Below, one piece after another: positions 45,141 through 52,858 of a stretch of DNA of 64,000 bases. The DNA lies in the NCBI GenBank assembly GCA_964430505.1, contig CAYSGH010000004.1:1-64000 (forward strand). The letters run 5' to 3'. The notes under the pieces were generated by a model. That model made no database searches and was not told the origin of the DNA. It worked only from the letters and a program-made list of their open reading frames with translations. Source of the stretch: UBA6176 sp032119375 (GTDB taxonomy: Bacteria; Verrucomicrobiota; Verrucomicrobiia; Limisphaerales; UBA9464). Position 1 is the first letter of the stretch; each line of letters opens with the position of its first letter. Both the position numbers and the translations under genes were made by a program.

Positions 45141-45452
45141 ATGTACGCAGTTTTGGAGACGGGCGGGAAACAATACCGGGTGGAAGCAGGCGACCTGCTT
45201 GAGATCGAGTCGATTCCGGCCGAGGCCGGAGCGGCCCACGTTTTTGATCGTGTGTTGTTGGTGAGCCGTGACGGCCAGGTGTCCGTGGGACAACCGTTGG
45301 TCGCCGGAGCCAAGGTGACGGCCGACGTCGTCGAGCACATCCGGGGCGACAAGAAGATCGCCTTCAAGTTCCGCCGTCGTAAGGGCTACCACCGCACCGT
45401 GGGCCATCGCCAGGAACTCACCGTCGTCAAGGTTCGCGAAATCACGGCCTAG
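45141..45452 (+). CDS. rplU: 50S ribosomal protein L21
   Basis: 103 residues, MYAVLETGGKQYRVEAGDLLEIE, with KIAFKFRRRKGYHRTVGHRQ, the L21 signature. It binds 23S rRNA. Directly followed by rpmA and obgE, the standard order. Start at 45141 is fixed by the conserved YAV start. Confidence 0.96.
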   Translation: MYAVLETGGKQYRVEAGDLLEIESIPAEAGAAHVFDRVLLVSRDGQVSVGQPLVAGAKVTADVVEHIRGDKKIAFKFRRRKGYHRTVGHRQELTVVKVREITA

Positions 45453-45499
45453 ACCTCTTTTCCGTCTCACCACCCCACCCTCATCCACGACTTTTTCCT

Positions 45500-45772
45500 A
45501 TGGCACACAAGAAGGGACAAGGCAGTTCCAAGAACGGGCGTGACAGCGTCAGCAAGCGCCTTGGCGTCAAGGCGTTCGGCTCCGAGCTCGTCACGGCCGG
45601 CACCATCATCGTCCGCCAGCGCGGATCCAAGTTCACCGCCGGGGCTAACGTCGGCGTCGGTCGCGACTGGACGTTGTTCGCCCTCAAGGATGGCCGCGTG
45701 AAGTTCGACCGCGAAGGTCGCCGCGTGAACATCCTGCCCGAGGCCCCGGCCGCCGCCGTGGCAGGCAACTAG
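45500..45772 (+). CDS. rpmA: 50S ribosomal protein L27
   Basis: 90 residues, MAHKKGQGSSKNGRDSVSKRLGVKAFGSE, with the conserved basic N-terminus of L27 that reaches the peptidyl transferase centre. It begins AHKKG without the cleavable N-terminal extension of Firmicutes L27. Gap to rplU 47 bp. Confidence 0.96.
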   Translation: MAHKKGQGSSKNGRDSVSKRLGVKAFGSELVTAGTIIVRQRGSKFTAGANVGVGRDWTLFALKDGRVKFDREGRRVNILPEAPAAAVAGN

Positions 45773-45822
45773 CATTCCCGTGCCCGCATCCCGCCCCCTG
45801 CGGCGGACGCAGGCGAAGACCC

Positions 45823-45856
45823 GGGCGAGGCCAGGTGCCTCGCCCGTTTTGCTTTT
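45823..45856 (+). terminator. intrinsic terminator after rpmA
   Basis: A perfect 9-bp stem GGGCGAGGC (45823-45831), loop CAGGT, GCCTCGCCC (45837-45845), followed by GTTTTGCTTTT. The classical factor-independent layout. It lies between rpmA and obgE, so some transcripts should end before obgE. Confidence 0.85.
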
Positions 45857-45879
45857 GAAACCACTTCCTGCGTATCCCC

Positions 45880-47166
45880 ATGTTCGTTGACGAAATCAAG
45901 GTGTACGCCCGCGCTGGCCACGGCGGTCGCGGTGCCGTCGCATTCCGCCGCGAGGCCTACATCGCCAAGGGCGGCCCGGACGGCGGCAACGGTGGCAAGG
46001 GCGGCGACGTCATCCTCGAGGCAAGCCACGACCTCAATAACCTCATCGAGCAGTACTTTAACCCTCGCCTCATCGCCCAGCATGGAGAGGGTGGCATGGG
46101 CAAGGGCATGGATGGCAAGGCGGGCAAGGACATCGTCATCAAAGTCCCCTGTGGCACCATGGTCTGGCGCATCCAAGACACCACCCCCAACCTCGCTGCC
46201 TTGCCCAAGCGCATCGGCCCCTCCGGGGCACCCATTGACCCGGAGCCTTCCAAGTCCAAGGCCACCCTCCGCCCCGCCCAGCATCCCCAACCCCTGGCCA
46301 CGTCGGCCGACGAGGAGTCATCCGACGAACGCCCCGTCCTCGGCGCTTCGGCCTCAAAGCGGCCCGTCATCCGCAGCCATGGCGGCATCCGCGCCATGGA
46401 AATCGACCTCTCCAAGGAATCCGACTCCGTTGAGGACGCCTTCGACGCCGAGAAGGGCGACTTGGTCTGTGACCTGACGACCCACGGCCAACGCTTCGTC
46501 TTGTGCAAGGGTGGCCGCGGCGGGCTAGGCAACCGCAACTTTGCCACCAGCCGCCACCAGACGCCCCGCTTCGCCCAACCCGGCGAACCGGGCACCGAGG
46601 GCGAGTACTTGCTGGAGCTTCGAATCGTGGCCGACGTCGGCATCGTGGGCTATCCCAACGCCGGCAAGTCCACCCTGCTCACGGCCATTTCCCACGCCCG
46701 CCCCAAGATCGCCCCGTATCCGTTTACCACCCTCACACCGCAGGTCGGCATCGTGGAATACGAGGACTTCGCGCGGCTTGTCGTATGCGACGTCCCAGGC
46801 CTGATCGAGGGCGCCCATCGCAACGTCGGGCTCGGGCACGCCTTCCTGCGCCACCTGCGCCGTTGCAAGGTGCTCGTGCTCTTGCTGGACATGGCCGGGA
46901 CCGACAACCGGCCTCCATGGGAAGACCACCGGCACCTGCTGGGAGAACTCGGCGCCTACGACCCGTCGCTGCTCGAACGCCCCCGGATCGTCGTGGCCAA
47001 CAAGGTGGACGAACCCCAGGCCGAGGCGAACCTCAAGGCCTTCAAGCGCAAGGTCCGCAAGACCCCCGTCCTCCCCATCTCCGCCGCCTTCGGCGACGGC
47101 ATGGACGCCTTCAAGCAGGCCATCCGCGATGCCGTCGAGGAAGTCAGCGGACCCTTGCAACGGTAA
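45880..47166 (+). CDS. obgE: ribosome-assembly GTPase Obg with large insertion
   Basis: 428 residues. The glycine-rich Obg fold (FVDEIKVYARAGHGGRGAVAFRR, GGPDGGNGGKGGDV) is interrupted at residues ~101-191 by an extra, polar, probably disordered segment (APIDPEPSKSKATLRP ... SADEESSDERP) before the fold resumes at EKGDLVCDLTTHGQRF. The G domain is normal: VGYPNAGKSTLLT, CDVPGLIEGAHRN, NKVDE. There is no C-terminal OCT domain; it ends EVSGPLQR. Obg promotes 50S maturation and growth control. It follows rplU-rpmA after an intrinsic terminator. Start ATG 45880 fits homology. Confidence 0.93.
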   Translation: MFVDEIKVYARAGHGGRGAVAFRREAYIAKGGPDGGNGGKGGDVILEASHDLNNLIEQYFNPRLIAQHGEGGMGKGMDGKAGKDIVIKVPCGTMVWRIQDTTPNLAALPKRIGPSGAPIDPEPSKSKATLRPAQHPQPLATSADEESSDERPVLGASASKRPVIRSHGGIRAMEIDLSKESDSVEDAFDAEKGDLVCDLTTHGQRFVLCKGGRGGLGNRNFATSRHQTPRFAQPGEPGTEGEYLLELRIVADVGIVGYPNAGKSTLLTAISHARPKIAPYPFTTLTPQVGIVEYEDFARLVVCDVPGLIEGAHRNVGLGHAFLRHLRRCKVLVLLLDMAGTDNRPPWEDHRHLLGELGAYDPSLLERPRIVVANKVDEPQAEANLKAFKRKVRKTPVLPISAAFGDGMDAFKQAIRDAVEEVSGPLQR

Positions 47167-47178
47167 CGGGCGCGCGGG

Positions 47179-47559
47179 CTAGGAATGGAGCGGTGCGACG
47201 GGCAGGGGTCCGGCAGCCACGAGGCGCTTCCGTCTGGAATCCACCGCCAACGCGAGCCCTTCCAAGGTACGTGCGCCCAAGAGGGTCATGTCCCCGGGCT
47301 CTCCGAACACCACCTCGTCAATCCTAAAGGACGGGCCGACGCGCAGGATGGCAAACCCAATGCTCCGCGTGATGGCCTGCCCATTGGCCATCGTGAACGT
47401 CACGTCCTTCTACTCACGGACCACTCCGATGTCTTCCAACGTCGCGGTGGGAATCCACGTGAACTCGCTGCCCGCGTCCACCAACGCCCGCCGAATCGTC
47501 GCCGACCGCCCTCGATGGATATGGTTTTGGCACTTGAGACCGACACTGAAAGTACCCAT
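47179..47559 (-). pseudogene. retroviral-type aspartic protease with in-frame TAG
   Basis: ATG at 47559 opens MGTFSVGLKCQNHIHRGRS, then the aspartic-protease motif ALVDAGSEFTWIP (normally DTG/DAG) and LEDIGVVRE. Codon 50 is TAG (47410-47412); the frame then resumes as KDVTFTMANGQAITRSIGFAIL and GDMTLLGARTLEGLALAVD, keeping the second family motif LLG. Downstream restart at GTG 47403 would lack the catalytic Asp. The two halves read as one uninterrupted homologue, so a single nonsense change is likely. It starts 10 bp after argH. Confidence 0.75.
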
Positions 47560-47568
47560 GGCAAATCC

Positions 47569-48990
47569 CTAGCGCATCCTTCTCCCGCCTGACAAGCCCA
47601 CGCCCAGCCGCCGACGCCACGATGCGAGCTGCGCCCGCACCTGGCGCGTTCCCGGCGCCCCGATGACCTCCCGCCGCGCCATCGCGGCGTCGAGATCGAG
47701 CATTCCCAGGACGTCCGGCCCGAACGCGACATCCACGGACCGGAACTCCTCGGCCGTCAGCTCGTTGAGACGCTTGCCCCATTTCTCGGCCAGCCCCACG
47801 ACCGCTCCCACCACGTGGTGCGCCTGCCGGAACGGCATGCCCTTGCGCACGAGGTAGTCCGCGAGGTCCGTCGCCAGCAGCAGGGGGTCCGACGCGGCGG
47901 ACCGGCACGCCTCGGGCACGGCATGGGTGTGGTCCAGCATGGCCGCCATCAACCGCACGCTGGCGCGGACGGTGTCCGCCGTATCGAACACGCGTTCCTT
48001 GTCCTCCTGCAAGTCGCGGTTGTACGTCATGGGCAGGCCCTTCAGCAACGTGAGCAACGACATGAGGTTGCCCACCACGCGGCCCGTCTTGCCGCGCACC
48101 AGCTCCGCCACGTCCGGGTTCTTCTTTTGCGGCATCAACGACGACCCCGTCGTGTACGCATCCTCGATCCGAACAAACCCAAACTCGCTGCCCACCCACA
48201 GGATGATGTCCTCCGCCAGGCGGCTGAGGTGGACCGCCAGCAAGGCCGACGCCGATGCAAACTCGACGAGGAAGTCCCGGTCGCTGACGCCGTCCATGGA
48301 GTTCCGGGTGACCAAGGGCTTGCCCTTGGAATCGCAAAACCCCAGCAACAACGCCACCCGCTCCCGCTGGATCGGGAGCGTCGTGCCCGCGATGGCCCCG
48401 GAGCCCAACGGGCAGACATTGGCCCGTGTGCGCGCGTCCGCGAGACGCCCGAGGTCGCGCTCGAGCATCTCGACGTAGGCCAGCAGGTGATGCGCCAGCC
48501 ACACCGGCTGCGCCCGTTGCAGGTGCGTGTAGCCCGGGATCACCACGTCCGCATGGCGCGTCCCCAGCCCCACCAACGCCGCCTGCAAGCCCCGCACCTC
48601 GCCCGACAACGCGTCGATCTCGTCCCGCAGCCACAGCCGGATGTCCAGCGCCACCTGGTCGTTCCGCGACCGAGCCGTGTGCAGCTTCGCCCCGGCCGGC
48701 ACCCGGCGCGTCAGCTCGGCCTCGATGTTCATGTGCACGTCCTCCAGCTCTGCCTTCCATGCGAACGCGCCCGCCTCGATCTCCGACCCGATGGCCTCGA
48801 GCCCCTTGCGGATGTCCTTCAGCTCCCGGGCGGTCAGGATGCCCACCTCGTGCAGCATGGTCGCATGGGCGACCGAGCCCCGGATGTCCTGGCGCCACAG
48901 GCGATGGTCGAACGAGATCGACTCGGAGAACGCCGCGACGTCGGCGGCAGGGCCGGAGGAGAATCGGCCGGAACGTGAGACGGGCTTCAT
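47569..48990 (-). CDS. argH: argininosuccinate lyase
   Basis: 473 residues. The fumarase-superfamily signature GSSLMPQKKNPDVAEL (catalytic Ser loop) and HTARSRNDQVALDIRLW are present, plus PGYTHLQRAQP with the His of the lyase family. It splits argininosuccinate to arginine and fumarate. ATG 48990 lies 7 bp after the isomerase stop, and its own stop is 9 bp before the protease start, so it is cotranscribed with both. Length is usual (about 460). Confidence 0.96.
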   Translation of the reverse strand: MKPVSRSGRFSSGPAADVAAFSESISFDHRLWRQDIRGSVAHATMLHEVGILTARELKDIRKGLEAIGSEIEAGAFAWKAELEDVHMNIEAELTRRVPAGAKLHTARSRNDQVALDIRLWLRDEIDALSGEVRGLQAALVGLGTRHADVVIPGYTHLQRAQPVWLAHHLLAYVEMLERDLGRLADARTRANVCPLGSGAIAGTTLPIQRERVALLLGFCDSKGKPLVTRNSMDGVSDRDFLVEFASASALLAVHLSRLAEDIILWVGSEFGFVRIEDAYTTGSSLMPQKKNPDVAELVRGKTGRVVGNLMSLLTLLKGLPMTYNRDLQEDKERVFDTADTVRASVRLMAAMLDHTHAVPEACRSAASDPLLLATDLADYLVRKGMPFRQAHHVVGAVVGLAEKWGKRLNELTAEEFRSVDVAFGPDVLGMLDLDAAMARREVIGAPGTRQVRAQLASWRRRLGVGLSGGRRMR

Positions 48991-48997
48991 GGGGGTA

Positions 48998-49876
48998 TCA
49001 GCGGCGGACCTTGGCGATCAGGGATTCGAGACGGCGGCCGTACTCGACGAAGTTGGCGACGAGGGCGTCGTCCTGCGCGGCCGAGTTGGCGTCATGGAAG
49101 ACCGCGACCATGTGGGGCTCGATGGAGATGCCGGCGTCGTAGCCGCGCGCGAACGCGTCGGCGAGGATGCGCTCCACCGCGCCGTCGCCCTCGCCCGGGA
49201 AGTGATAGTCCGCATCGTTCTTGGCGGTGTTCCAGCGGGCGTCCTTGACGTGGATGTGGACGGAGGCATCGCGCACCTGGGTCCAGAACTCCCACGGGTC
49301 CTGGCGCGGCCGGGGCTCGGGCTTGGAGCGGTCGAGGTTGAAGACCGGGTTGGCGGTGTCGAAGACCCAGCGAAGTCCCGGCACGTTGTCGAGGAGGCGG
49401 AGGGCGTGTTCCCAGCTCATGCCGCCGTAGTTCATGCAGTTCTCGTGCACGGGCTGGATGCCGGCGTCGAGGAACCGCGCCGTCACCTCGCGCAGGCGCC
49501 GGAACCGCTCCCGTTCCATCTGGTCGGCGTCGTCGCGCACCTTGTAGCTCATGATGCGCACGAACGGGATGCCGAGGCGTTGCATGCGCGGGATCGCGCG
49601 CGCGACCTCGGCCAGCGTGATGTCAAAGGGGTCCTCGATGCGCTTGGCCCAGTTGCCGATCGTCGAGGCCAGGCAATGCACGGAGATGCCCGCATCCCGG
49701 AGCGTCCCGGCCACCTCGTCAAAGGCCGCGTCCGGTATGTCATGCAGGTTGCCCTTCGCATGGCCCGGCACCGTCACGTTGCGCATCTCGATGTGGCGCC
49801 AGCCCAGCTCCCGCGTCGCGCGCACCTGAGCCGCCAACGTGTTGCCGGCCTCGTCCGAAATCCCGCACAAGATCAT
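48998..49876 (-). CDS. sugar phosphate isomerase/epimerase (AP-endonuclease-2 fold)
   Basis: 292 residues, TIM barrel of the xylose-isomerase-like superfamily. Metal-ligand pattern: HENCMNYGG, FDTANPVFN, IHVKDARWN and SIEPHMVAVF supply the Glu/Asp/His/Glu ligands. It might isomerise an inositol or sugar derivative. It heads the argH-containing run (start 49876 is 48 bp before the ATPase stop). Substrate is unknown. Confidence 0.82.
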   Translation of the reverse strand: MILCGISDEAGNTLAAQVRATRELGWRHIEMRNVTVPGHAKGNLHDIPDAAFDEVAGTLRDAGISVHCLASTIGNWAKRIEDPFDITLAEVARAIPRMQRLGIPFVRIMSYKVRDDADQMERERFRRLREVTARFLDAGIQPVHENCMNYGGMSWEHALRLLDNVPGLRWVFDTANPVFNLDRSKPEPRPRQDPWEFWTQVRDASVHIHVKDARWNTAKNDADYHFPGEGDGAVERILADAFARGYDAGISIEPHMVAVFHDANSAAQDDALVANFVEYGRRLESLIAKVRR

Positions 49877-49923
49877 GCGCCAAGGCTACCGCCGCGCACC
49901 GCGCGTTGGAAGGGCCGTGTCCC

Positions 49924-51168
49924 TCACAGGCACCACCACGGCAGCGCCGTCACGCGGTCGTGGAGGCGCAACGGACGCGGGCAACGGCACACCACGTAGC
50001 CGTGGTCCGCCTCGCCCGGCTTCTCGTCCATGAACGCCAGCAGGTGCCGCGCATGCGACAAGCTGGGATGCTGCGTCCACTTCACCTCCAGCGGCGTGAG
50101 GCGGCCGCCACGCTCGATGATGTAGTCCACCTCAGCGCCGTCCCGGCTTCGCAGGTGGAACAGGTTGCCGTCGCCGAGGTACCGCAGGCGATTCCAAATC
50201 TCGATGCCCACCCACTGCTCGAACACAGGCCCCGGATTGGCCATCACGATGTCCTCCGAGGGGTTCAACCCCGCCGCCGCATGACGAATGCCCAGGTCGA
50301 AGAACAAAAATTTCGGCGTCGAGAGCAGGTTCTTGCGCGGGCTCTTGGCGTAGGCGGGCACGCGCAGGCCCACGAACAGGTCCTCCAGCAACTGATAATG
50401 CGCCTTCACCGTGATGTTCGAGATGCCCGCCTCCTGCGCGATGCCCGCAAAGTTCACCAGGTTGCCCGACTCGGACGCCGCGAGCTGCAGGAACCGCACG
50501 AAGGCGCCCCAGTCTCGGAGGAGCGTCTCCCGCCGGATTTCCTCCTCCAGGTGGACCAACGCATACGACCTCAATAGCGCAGGACGGTCCTCGGCCTCCG
50601 CCGTCACCACGCCCGGCAACGCCCCAAAGGCCAGCCGCGTCGGCAGGTCCCATGCCGGAAACAAGGACCCGGCCGCGGTGTCATCCGCCGCGGCAAAGGG
50701 CAGCGGCGAACCCTCCGCCGAACCCCTGCCCTCCGGCGCAGGGTGCTCCGCCAGCGTCAGCGGATGGAGGCGGTGCATCAGGCATCGCCCGGGCAACAGG
50801 TTGGCCCCGGTCACGCGCAGCCTTCGCGCCGAGCTTCCACACAGCACGAAGCGCCACCGCCCCTTGTCGGCATCATAAAGCGCCTGCACGGCATCAAAGA
50901 CCGCAGGCACCGCCTGGGCTTCGTCCACGAAGACAAACCGGGGGGACTTGCCTGGGGGAAGCGCGCGACAAGCCTGCGCGAACTCACCCGGGTTCGCGAG
51001 ATGCCGCGACCGCTCCAACGGGTCGGCCAAGTTGATCCGGAGGGCATCCGGCGGCACGAGGCGGTTCGGCAGGGTGGACTTGCCGGTTTGCCGGGCTCCG
51101 AAGAGGAGATGGACAAAGGGCCGGGCCAGCTTCGCGCGCAGGGAGGCCTCAAACCATCGCTGTTACAT
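49924..51168 (-). pseudogene. AAA ATPase with DUF4143 domain, stop at codon 2
   Basis: The open protein (QRWFEASLRAKLARPFVHLLFGARQTGKSTLPNRL...) carries Walker A GARQTGKST, Walker B FVFVDEAQAVP and sensor CGSSARRL, then the DUF4143 part (YALVHLEEEIRRETLL, NITVKAHYQLLEDLFVGLRVPAY) and nuclease-like C-terminus (GAEVDYIIERGGRLTPLEVKW). In frame, an ATG at 51168-51166 is followed at once by TAA (51165-51163), and no ATG/GTG/TTG occurs before a GTG at 51057 that lies after Walker A. So either codon 2 mutated to a stop, or a non-standard start is used. A second family member is at 63.1 kb. Confidence 0.7.
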
Positions 51169-51173
51169 GAGCC

Positions 51174-51202
51174 TTAGAAATATCGCTTTAATCCATCGTC
51201 AA
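51174..51202 (-). promoter_or_regulatory. possible promoter of the DUF4143 ATPase
   Basis: In the minus direction: TTGACG (51202-51197), 17-bp spacer, TTCTAA (51179-51174), then 5 bp to the ATG. The hexamer spacing is ideal, the -10 match moderate. If used, the transcript would be leaderless or nearly so. The rest of 51203-51403, ahead of the carbonic anhydrase gene, is C-rich and shows nothing else. Confidence 0.4.
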
Positions 51203-51403
51203 TGTTGAGCGTGAAGCCCGCTCACGCCTCGATGCACCCCGAAGTCCTCGCCGTTCCCAATCAGATCGTGAAGCCCCCCACAGCTCTGAACGGGGCCAAC
51301 CCCGGCTGCACCTCCAAGCCCCCGCCCCCGCTTCGCGCACCTCCCGTTCCCGTCCCCATCGCCGTCTTGCCCCCCACGCCCCCTCGCGGGGAAGCTGCCG
51401 CCC

Positions 51404-51964
51404 ATGAAACGCCTCATCGGACAGCTCGACCGGCACCTGCGTGCCACGCCGCGCCTCGGCTCCGGCGTCTATCTCGCCCGCACCGCCGTCGTCCTCGGCG
51501 ACGTCACCCTCGGCGACCGCAGCAGCGTCTGGTACGGGGCTGTGCTCCGCGGCGACATCAACCGGATCGAGGTTGGCGAGGAATCCAACATCCAGGACAA
51601 CGCCGTGCTGCACCTCGCCGACGACTTCCCCTGCATCGTGGGACGGCGCGTGACGGTGGGCCACTCGGCCAACGTCCATGCGTGCGTGGTGGGCGACGAA
51701 TGCCTCGTGGGGATGGGGGCGACGATCCTCGACGGGGCCGTCATCGGGGAGCAGTGCCTGGTGGGCGCACACGCGTTGGTCACGCCCGGGACGCGCATCC
51801 CGCCGGGGTCCATGATCCTGGGCGCCCCGGCGAAGGTGGTGCGGCCGCTGACGATGGAGGAGCGCGCCGGCTTGGCGCACTGGGCGTTAAAGTACGTGGC
51901 CAACGCCGCCTATTGCCTCCGGCACGGCTTGCACGTGGGCGCGCCGCTCTCGCCTCATCCTTGA
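51404..51964 (+). CDS. gamma-type carbonic anhydrase-like protein
   Basis: 186 residues of left-handed beta-helix hexapeptide repeats. The zinc-binding histidines are all in place: DNAVLHLADD, VTVGHSANVHAC. VGMGATILDGAVIGEQCLVGAHALVTPGTRIPPGSMILGAPAKVVR is the diagnostic C-terminal tract of the YrdA/CaiE/gamma-CA family. Probably interconverts CO2 and bicarbonate, though many homologues are inactive. Start at ATG 51404. Single gene. Confidence 0.88.
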   Translation: MKRLIGQLDRHLRATPRLGSGVYLARTAVVLGDVTLGDRSSVWYGAVLRGDINRIEVGEESNIQDNAVLHLADDFPCIVGRRVTVGHSANVHACVVGDECLVGMGATILDGAVIGEQCLVGAHALVTPGTRIPPGSMILGAPAKVVRPLTMEERAGLAHWALKYVANAAYCLRHGLHVGAPLSPHP

Positions 51965-52041
51965 AGAACCACCGCCGGAGCCGCTCGGTTCTCACGAGTT
52001 GGGCGGTCCGCCCCGTGGGACACTCAAGGCCCCCGCGAAGC

Positions 52042-52788
52042 CTACAACCGGGCAAACAACCGGTTCGCCTCCTCCAGCGTTTCCTTGGAACCGATGTCGT
52101 ACCAAATGCCGGGGATGCGCCATGCGAGGACGGGTTGGCGCGGGTAGATCCATTGAATGAGGCGGCCGGGTTGATCCGGGTTGTTGCCCTCGGCGATGTA
52201 CTGCCTCACCAGCCCGAGGTAGCGGCGCGGGTAGTAGTAGAGCGCGATGCCAATCGTCGTTGAAGGCGGGTTGGAGGGCTTCTCCACGAAGCTCGTCACC
52301 CGGCCATCGGCATCGACGTCCACCACGCCGTACTTCCGCGCCTCGTCCAGGCTGCCGACGTCATGGACGCCCAACACCACCTCGTCGCGTTGCTTGCAGA
52401 ACGCTCCAAACTCCGAGAGCGGCTGGCTGAAGAGGTTGTCGCCCGCCACCACCACGAGGTCGTCATCGAGCTTCTCCCGTTCGAGCACGAACTGGAGATC
52501 ACCGATGGCCCCCAGCTTGTCGGCGTCACTGGTGGACCCGTCGTTGATGACCGTGAACTCCAGCTTGGCCTTGCTCGCACGATACCCATCGGCCCACTGC
52601 TGGAAATGCGGCGCAAACTTGTTGTTCGTCACGATCAGGACGCGGTCGAGGCCAGGGAGCCCGGCAAGGTTGTCGAGGACACGGTCCACCATGGGCTTGC
52701 CCGCGACCGGCAACAGCGGCTTCGGCTGGGTCAACGTCAGGGGATAGAGGCGCGTCGCGTAGCCCGCGGCAAGGATCAGCAGCTTCAT
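52042..52788 (-). CDS. nucleotidyltransferase (NDP-sugar pyrophosphorylase)
   Basis: 248 residues from ATG 52788. The nucleotide-binding start MKLLILAAGYATRLYPLTLTQPKPLLPVAGKPM is the pyrophosphorylase signature (Gly of GTR replaced by Ala). VVVAGDNLF, GVVDVDADGRVTSFVEKPSNPP and PGIWYDIGSKETLEEAN match glucose-1-phosphate thymidylyl-/uridylyl-transferases. It makes NDP-sugars for polysaccharide or lipopolysaccharide. It lies 70 bp downstream of rimO. The frame extends upstream across non-coding DNA. Confidence 0.88.
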   Translation of the reverse strand: MKLLILAAGYATRLYPLTLTQPKPLLPVAGKPMVDRVLDNLAGLPGLDRVLIVTNNKFAPHFQQWADGYRASKAKLEFTVINDGSTSDADKLGAIGDLQFVLEREKLDDDLVVVAGDNLFSQPLSEFGAFCKQRDEVVLGVHDVGSLDEARKYGVVDVDADGRVTSFVEKPSNPPSTTIGIALYYYPRRYLGLVRQYIAEGNNPDQPGRLIQWIYPRQPVLAWRIPGIWYDIGSKETLEEANRLFARL

Positions 52789-52858
52789 CGTGTTGGGCGA
52801 AAGCTGCCCACGGTCCAAGGTTGGGGAAAGCGCGGATTTTCCGCGGAGGCGACCCGGA

